Part shown: piece by piece, positions 7,410 to 11,266 of the stretch | Layout: each line of letters starts with the position of its first letter | Numbering within the stretch: position 1 is the first letter of the stretch | Assembly (NCBI GenBank): GCA_913056285.1 | Contig: CAJXNE010000053.1 | Location: 1 to 11,266 of the forward strand | Length of the DNA stretch: 11,266 nucleotides | Direction of reading: 5' to 3' | DNA from: an uncultured Zetaproteobacteria bacterium | Lineage (GTDB): Bacteria; Pseudomonadota; Zetaproteobacteria; Mariprofundales; Mariprofundaceae | The notes under the pieces: generated by a model | Seen by the model: the letters and a program-made list of their open reading frames with translations, nothing else | Database searches by the model: none | Told to the model about the DNA's origin: nothing | Made by a program: the position numbers and the translations under genes

Positions 7410-8990
7410 ATGAGTCTTTGCAGTGAAATCAATAAACGCCGTACTTTCGGCATTATCTCGCATCCGGATGCCGGAAAAACGACGCTAACTGAAAAGCTGC
7501 TGATGTTCGGCGGCGCCATTCAGATGGCCGGCGCTGTCAAGGCGCGCAAAGCAACACGACACGCCACTTCCGACTGGATGAAAATCGAGCAGGAGCGTGG
7601 TATTTCAGTTGCATCCTCGGTGATGAAATTTAATTACCGCGATTTCGAAATTAACCTGCTCGACACCCCCGGCCATCAGGATTTCTCGGAAGACACATAT
7701 CGCGTTCTCACCGCTGTCGATTCGGCCATGATGGTGATTGATTCAGCCAATGGCGTGGAGCCGCAAACTGAAAAGTTGATGGAAGTCTGCCGCATGCGCA
7801 ATACGCCCATCGTTACCTTCATCAACAAGCTGGATCGTGAGGGTCTTGAACCATTGGATATCCTCGCAGAAATCGAAGAGAAGCTGCAAATTGAGTGCAC
7901 GCCGATGTCGTGGCCAATTGGCATGGGCAAGGCATTCAAAGGCGTGTATAATCTGTACAAAAAAGAACTCAATCTGTTCTCCGCCGGCGCCAAAACCAAT
8001 GTTTTTGATACCATTCAAATCAGCGACCTCTCCGACCCCAGGCTTGATGAGCTACTTGGCTCGCAGGCTGATGAGCTGCGTGATGACATTGAATTACTGG
8101 AAGGCGCTGCTGATCCCTTCACGCTGGAACATTTTCTGGCCGGTTCGCAAACCCCTGTCTTTTTTGGCTCCGCCATCAATAATTTCGGCGTCAAAGAGCT
8201 ACTCGATGCGTTTGTCGAACTCTCCCCTGCCCCCGGCACGCGTGACGCGATGCAACGAACAGTTCACCCTGAAGAAACGGAATTTTCCGGTTTCTGTTTC
8301 AAGATTCAAGCCAATATGGATCCCATGCACCGCGACCGCATTGCTTTTTTCCGCATTTGCTCCGGCCAGTTCAGCAAGGGCATGACGGTGCGTCATCACC
8401 GTCTGGGCAAGGATGTGAAAATACCCAATGCGACCATTTTCATGGCACAGGATCGTAGCCATGTCGATGCAGCTTATGCCGGCGACATCATCGGCATCCA
8501 CAATCACGGCACCATCAAAATCGGCGATACCTTCACCAGCAAAGAGGTATTGAAATTCACCGGCATCCCGAATTTTGCACCAGAACTATTCCGCCGCGTG
8601 CGCTTAAAAGACCCGATGAAACGCAAACAGTTGCACAAAGGACTGGTGCAACTATCGGAAGAAGGAGCAGTTCAGGTATTCAAAACCCTGCTCGGTGGCG
8701 ATTATATTCTCGGTGCTGTCGGCGTATTGCAATTTGATGTCACAGTGGCTCGACTCAATGCTGAATACAAAGTCGATGCCGATTATGTCGCTACCGATTT
8801 TCAGATTGCACGCTGGGTGAGCAGTGAGGATGATAAAAGAATGGCTGAATTTCGTCGCCTGTTCGAATCCAATTTGTCCGAAGATGGCGACGGATTTCTC
8901 GCTTATCTCGCACCGAGTGCCTGGAAACTGAATTACACCGAAGAACAGTGGCCGGATATTACGTTCCATAAGACACGCGAGAGTGTTTGA
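7410..8990 (+). CDS. prfC: Peptide chain release factor 3 (RF3)
   Basis: A 526-residue translational GTPase, close to the usual RF3 length of about 529. RF3 uses GTP to remove RF1 or RF2 from the ribosome after peptide release. GTPase motifs are intact: G1 SHPDAGKTT (17-25), the RGIS switch I segment (63-66), G3 DTPGHQD (85-91) and G4 NKLD (139-142). The RF3-typical N terminus KRRTFGIISHPDAGKTTLTEKLL and the segment KARKATRHATSDWM are present, separating it from EF-G. The start at 7410 fits the family N terminus and has AAGAGGAA just upstream; the in-frame ATG at 7341 would add 23 residues with no family match. The 123-nt gap from the histidine kinase shows no obvious terminator. No gene with a related job lies nearby, which is common for prfC. 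Confidence 0.96.
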   Translation: MSLCSEINKRRTFGIISHPDAGKTTLTEKLLMFGGAIQMAGAVKARKATRHATSDWMKIEQERGISVASSVMKFNYRDFEINLLDTPGHQDFSEDTYRVLTAVDSAMMVIDSANGVEPQTEKLMEVCRMRNTPIVTFINKLDREGLEPLDILAEIEEKLQIECTPMSWPIGMGKAFKGVYNLYKKELNLFSAGAKTNVFDTIQISDLSDPRLDELLGSQADELRDDIELLEGAADPFTLEHFLAGSQTPVFFGSAINNFGVKELLDAFVELSPAPGTRDAMQRTVHPEETEFSGFCFKIQANMDPMHRDRIAFFRICSGQFSKGMTVRHHRLGKDVKIPNATIFMAQDRSHVDAAYAGDIIGIHNHGTIKIGDTFTSKEVLKFTGIPNFAPELFRRVRLKDPMKRKQLHKGLVQLSEEGAVQVFKTLLGGDYILGAVGVLQFDVTVARLNAEYKVDADYVATDFQIARWVSSEDDKRMAEFRRLFESNLSEDGDGFLAYLAPSAWKLNYTEEQWPDITFHKTRESV

Positions 8991-9008
8991 TTGATCCGGC
9001 TTCGGGCT

Positions 9009-9102
9009 CCTGCCCTTTGCCTTGACCGCTACGCAAAAACGTGGTTTTGCTTCGCTTACGGACTCATTGCATTCGTCCGCCGCACATGAATGTGCGGGCA
9101 GG
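9009..9102. repeat. Nested palindrome cluster
   Basis: CCTGCCC (9009-9015) pairs with GGGCAGG (9096-9102) and encloses three further hairpins. These are GCAAAA 9033-9038 with TTTTGC 9045-9050, CGGAC 9059-9063 with GTCCG 9075-9079, and CCGCACAT 9080-9087 with ATGTGCGG 9090-9097, a perfect 8-bp palindrome. The last overlaps the outer arm, so alternative folds are possible. It begins 18 nt after the prfC stop codon. It could be a dispersed repeat or a structured 3' end. Confidence 0.5.
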
Positions 9103-9109
9103 GTACTGA

Positions 9110-9249
9110 TTAGTAGCTGATGGATTGATTCGGGCCATCCGTGGCCCTCAAGCTTTTATAGTAATAGCACTATAAGTCTGACCGGCGCTATCGGCCAACT
9201 ACGGCCACTCAGTAAATATCAAAATATGAAAGCCTAGCCCCGCTACTAA
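9110..9249. repeat. Long-range inverted repeat TTAGTAGC / GCTACTAA
   Basis: TTAGTAGC at 9110-9117 is repeated inverted at 9242-9249. The 124 nt between them contain the GGGCCA/TGGCCC and TTATAG/CTATAA hairpins. The shape recalls an attC-like or small repeat element, but the arms do not fit RYYYAAC/GTTRRRY, so no attC call is made. Confidence 0.3.
9132..9157 (+). terminator. Possible weak terminator downstream of prfC
   Basis: GGGCCA (9132-9137) and TGGCCC (9142-9147) form a strong 6-bp hairpin with a TCCG loop, followed after 6 nt by TTTT (9154-9157). The T-run is short and displaced, and the site is about 140 nt after the prfC stop, so confidence is low. Confidence 0.25.
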
Positions 9250-9272
9250 CCCTTCGCTCTAATGCGCGATAC

Positions 9273-9288
9273 GAGAGCTTGAGCTCTC
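9273..9288. repeat. Short perfect hairpin downstream of intI
   Basis: GAGAGC and GCTCTC flank a TTGA loop. On the minus strand it lies about 80 nt beyond the intI stop. There is no T-tract on either side, so it is not called a terminator. Confidence 0.3.
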
Positions 9289-9367
9289 AGGTTTGATGAA
9301 GTGTCAAAGAATCACGCCAGACACCGACCCTGCCGACCTTGTAGCTATTCAGCACCCATGTAACTTC

Positions 9368-10681
9368 TTAGAAATCCAACGGGCTTTTAGCCTGCTTGAT
9401 AGTTTGGCTCTGAACCGTATGGGTATAGATCATCGTGGTTTTCAGATTGCTGTGCCCCAGCAACTCCTGAATCGTGCGAATATCATAGTTTGCCTGCAAC
9501 AGATGGGATGCAAAACTGTGCCTGAGCGTATGAGCAGTCGCCCGTTTCGGAATTTGCGCTTTCTGTACAGCCTTCCTGATCGCTTTCTGGAAATGTGTTT
9601 CATGCAGATGATAACGACGGTGTTCATTCGTATCGGCCACGTGTGTGAGCACCCTGGCAGGGAAAAGCCATTGCCAGCCAAAATCCCTGGCAGCAGACTT
9701 ATATTTTTTCGCCAGTACATCAGGCAGAAATACTCCTGCATAACCGGATTCCAGATCCTCCTGATGCAGCAGCTTCACCGTCTCAATCTGCCCCTTCAAA
9801 ACGGGAACCAGTGCATTCGGCAGAGGCAGGCTGCGATCTTTCAAGCCTTTACCATCATGCACAGTCAGCATCATCGTATCAAAATTCAAATCCTGTATAC
9901 GCAGCTTTAGACATTCAAACAGCCGCAGGCCGCAGCCATAGAGCAGTTGAGCCGCCAGATTGTGCGGTTCCGGCAAATGGCGGATCACGCGGTCAATCTC
10001 ATCACGTGACAACACAACCGGAATATAGGGTTTACGTTTAGCCCGAACCACCCCTTCAACCTGTTCGAACTTTTTCTCCAGCACATGTTTGAATAAAAAC
10101 AGTAGCGCATTAAATGCCTGATTCTGGGTTGAGGCGGCAACCTTCTTTTCAACGGCCAGTGATGTCAGGAACGCTTTCACATCATCCATATCCAGTAGTT
10201 CGGGAGATTTACTAAGCGTAAATGCCTGAAATTTTCTTATCCATGATTGATAAGCCTGCAATGTCTTTTTGGAGTAGTGCCTCACCTTAATAGCTGAGTT
10301 CAGCCTGTCATAAACAGACACCCAACTCGCCCCCGTTAATTGTAAATGGCTCTGACCGGGCTTGTCCGATTGAACCTGAAGCGCGGGCTCAGAGTCGGTA
10401 TTTTCCTGCTTTCGCCCCTGCTTAACGCGAAGCATCTCATGGTATAGTAAAACCGCAGTATAAGCCTGTCGACATGATACTTCGCTCTGATTCTTCGAAC
10501 TTAATTTTTTATGAAAAGCTGAAAAACTCAGCTTATCCGCTGGAGAGCGATGATACTTATGGCAATAATCCAGATAATAACGAAGCCATTTCCTGTAATG
10601 ATTACATTCATTACTGGCAATGTTCTTTTGACCCAGAATCACATTATAAGCAAGCAGTAATTCAGGCGACAAAGACAGCAT
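9368..10681 (-). CDS. intI: Integron integrase (IntI-type tyrosine recombinase) with N-terminal extension
   Basis: A 437-residue tyrosine recombinase. Catalytic residues are R253 (GCGLRLFE), K278 (DGKG), H384 and R387 (HTLRH), H410 (LLGH) and Y419 (MIYTH). Each is 107 residues later than the published IntI1 residues R146, K171, H277, R280, H303 and Y312, so the core aligns without a net gap. The IntI-specific insert between boxes is present (about 306-342, FLPDVLAKKY then GWQWLFPA), and the tail ends SPLDF as in integron integrases. Such enzymes insert and excise gene cassettes at attI and attC. Residues 1-107 are extra: about 25-90 look like a second SAM-like core-binding domain, before the normal one at about 120-205. 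It is transcribed away from the putative attI and cassette, the usual arrangement. No strong Shine-Dalgarno precedes the ATG at 10681, so the exact start is uncertain. Confidence 0.93.
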   Translation of the reverse strand: MLSLSPELLLAYNVILGQKNIASNECNHYRKWLRYYLDYCHKYHRSPADKLSFSAFHKKLSSKNQSEVSCRQAYTAVLLYHEMLRVKQGRKQENTDSEPALQVQSDKPGQSHLQLTGASWVSVYDRLNSAIKVRHYSKKTLQAYQSWIRKFQAFTLSKSPELLDMDDVKAFLTSLAVEKKVAASTQNQAFNALLFLFKHVLEKKFEQVEGVVRAKRKPYIPVVLSRDEIDRVIRHLPEPHNLAAQLLYGCGLRLFECLKLRIQDLNFDTMMLTVHDGKGLKDRSLPLPNALVPVLKGQIETVKLLHQEDLESGYAGVFLPDVLAKKYKSAARDFGWQWLFPARVLTHVADTNEHRRYHLHETHFQKAIRKAVQKAQIPKRATAHTLRHSFASHLLQANYDIRTIQELLGHSNLKTTMIYTHTVQSQTIKQAKSPLDF

Positions 10682-10718
10682 CAGTGCATATCCAGTAATG
10701 AATATAATTCCATACAGA

Positions 10719-10830
10719 ATGATATACAGTTAGACAACTGCATAGCAAGCAGATTTTGGTAGCCATTCAATGGACTGCAACATACCATCTTTGGCATGAT
10801 ATACAGAAACTGTAGAATAAATAGTTAGGC
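10719..10830 (+). other. Putative attI recombination site region of the integron
   Basis: Lies directly upstream of intI and ends with GTTAGGC (10824-10830), an exact GTTRRRY core; crossover would fall after the G at 10824. ATGATATACAG occurs twice, at 10719-10729 and 10796-10806, and a further ATACAG is at 10712-10717; attI sites of known integrons carry accessory direct repeats bound by IntI. Palindromes CAGTT/AACTG (10727-10740), CCATTCAATGG (10763-10773) and TACAG/CTGTA (10802-10814) also occur. A second GTTRRRY match, GTTAGAC, is at 10729-10735. Position and core are observed; function as attI is inferred. Confidence 0.6.
10791..10818 (+). promoter_or_regulatory. Probable cassette promoter (Pc) at the attI/cassette junction
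   Basis: TTGGCA (10791-10796) and TAGAAT (10813-10818), each one base from consensus, are separated by 16 nt. The predicted transcription start is about 10825, on the cassette crossover point. A TACAG-AAA-CTGTA palindrome fills the end of the spacer and overlaps the first bases of the -10 box. It would drive the GIY-YIG gene at 10857, matching the role of Pc in integrons. Confidence 0.65.
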
Positions 10831-10856
10831 GAGAAAAGGAAGTATTTGATTCCATC

Positions 10857-11210
10857 ATGTGGCACTACGTTTATGCGTTAATGAACAAGGAACACGAGAT
10901 ATACATCGGGTACACGCATGACCTGTCGCATAGGATAAAACAGCACAACGAAAACGCTGGTGCGATGGCCACTAAGAACAAAGGGCCGTGGCACATTTTC
11001 AGCATCGAGATTTTCAAGTCAGAAAAAGATGCCAGAAAAAGGGAAGGAGAAATCATCAAATCATTCGAAGGTGGCGCTTTTCTTGAAAAAACGTATTGGA
11101 GTCGCGCGGCTATTCAAGAGGCCTTGGGGCTAGAGCACACGGATTGGAGTGCATCAATTGTGAATAACCGAAGAAATGAATCTATTGGCTCTGATGATTC
11201 TTCGAATTAG
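10857..11210 (+). CDS. GIY-YIG nuclease-domain protein, in first cassette position
   Basis: A 117-residue protein. Residues 1-78 are a single-domain GIY-YIG nuclease of the short YhbQ/UPF0213-like kind: YVY at 4-6, YIGYT at 16-20, R26 in LSHRIKQH, and the metal-binding E63 in ARKRE. The invariant Tyr, Arg and Glu are therefore all present and the domain could be active. Proteins of this type cut DNA, but the cellular role of the short members is largely unknown. Residues 79-117 form a tail rich in polar residues with no recognised motif. AAGGAAG lies 14-15 nt before the ATG, a rather long spacing. The gene starts 27 nt after the GTTAGGC core and lies downstream of the predicted Pc, so it reads as cassette gene 1. 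No attC site is visible before the window ends. Confidence 0.85.
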   Translation: MWHYVYALMNKEHEIYIGYTHDLSHRIKQHNENAGAMATKNKGPWHIFSIEIFKSEKDARKREGEIIKSFEGGAFLEKTYWSRAAIQEALGLEHTDWSASIVNNRRNESIGSDDSSN

Positions 11211-11225
11211 AGGCAAGGGTTAAAT

Positions 11226-11266
11226 ATGCCGAACAATTCAGATTCTGTTGATGATTGGTTTGAATT
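11226..11266 (+). CDS. Start of a further ORF, cut by window edge
   Basis: An ATG at 11226 begins MPNNSDSVDDWFE and stays open to the window end. CAAGGG lies about 6 nt upstream as a fair ribosome binding site. It starts 15 nt after the GIY-YIG stop with no attC between, so both may lie in one cassette or in an ordinary operon. Thirteen codons are too few to recognise a family. Confidence 0.4.
   Translation, partial: MPNNSDSVDDWFE

Larger units (their letters stand above)
8991..9367. other. Gene-free spacer rich in inverted repeats between prfC and intI
   Basis: The region lies between the convergent ends of prfC and intI. No credible ORF, tRNA or attC site was found. It contains a nested palindrome cluster (9009-9102), a G+C-rich hairpin followed by a T-rich stretch (9132-9157), a 6-bp inverted repeat TTATAG/CTATAA (9156-9175), a long-range inverted repeat (9110-9249) and a hairpin at 9273-9288. 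The density of structure suggests a repeat element or structured transcript end rather than random sequence. Confidence 0.6.

Noticed and set aside
7837..8385. 182-codon plus-strand ORF in another frame
   Set aside because: Shadow of prfC in an alternative frame; low-complexity composition and no ribosome binding site.
9293..9910. 205-codon plus-strand ORF
   Set aside because: It lies almost wholly antisense to the clearly recognisable integron integrase and shows no family features.
10712..10731. LexA box controlling intI
   Set aside because: The minus strand has CTGT-N8-CTGT, a direct repeat; the second half is not ACAG.
10730..10824. A 95-nt ORF-less cassette bounded by GTTAGAC and GTTAGGC and carrying the promoter
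   Set aside because: There is no RYYYAAC or attC-like fold inside it; the first match is more simply part of the attI region.
11219..11225. GTTAAAT as the right core of an attC site ending the GIY-YIG cassette
   Set aside because: It fits GTTRRRY, but no RYYYAAC partner with complementary arms occurs in the preceding 130 nt.

Overview
The window looks like chromosomal DNA from a Gram-negative bacterium, probably a proteobacterium. It carries an N-terminal fragment of a FadL-type outer-membrane protein, a periplasmic cupredoxin-like protein, release factor RF3 and a chromosomal integron integrase. Base composition appears moderate (roughly half G+C by eye), with A+T-rich spacers. No rRNA, tRNA or CRISPR array was found, and the species cannot be named from what is here.

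Layout, left to right. 1-632 (-): start of a FadL/OmpP1-family protein, cut by the window edge. 891-2198 (-): AAA_14/DUF4143 ATPase with a clear sigma70 promoter and a cluster of GACTTTAT repeats upstream. 2339-4452 (-): a two-gene operon with a 4-nt stop/start overlap, encoding a TVP38/TMEM64 membrane protein followed by a MerA/Lpd-like flavin disulfide oxidoreductase. 4479-4633: a gene-free block of five back-to-back hairpins with near-matching terminal inverted repeats. 4634-5074 (-): secreted cupredoxin-like protein lacking most copper ligands. It is divergent from a membrane-bound hybrid histidine kinase (5241-7286, +) whose best ribosome binding site points to a non-standard ATC start at 5193. 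7410-8990 (+): prfC (RF3). 8991-9367: a gene-free stretch rich in inverted repeats. 9368-10681 (-): integron integrase. 10719-10830: putative attI region with an outward promoter. 10857-11210 (+): GIY-YIG nuclease in the first-cassette position, then the first codons of another ORF running off the window.

The most interesting part is the right end. The integrase has the IntI-specific insert between the catalytic boxes, and all six catalytic residues sit exactly 107 residues later than in class 1 IntI1, so the protein is a collinear IntI with an extra N-terminal domain. A near-consensus promoter points away from intI, and its predicted transcription start falls on a GTTRRRY core site (GTTAGGC, 10824-10830), the expected layout of a Pc promoter at an attI/cassette junction. 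The window ends before the attC site needed to prove the cassette. The second signal is the palindrome mosaic at 4479-4633, which may be a small non-autonomous mobile repeat. The remaining genes are ordinary chromosomal functions with individual oddities noted in their entries.
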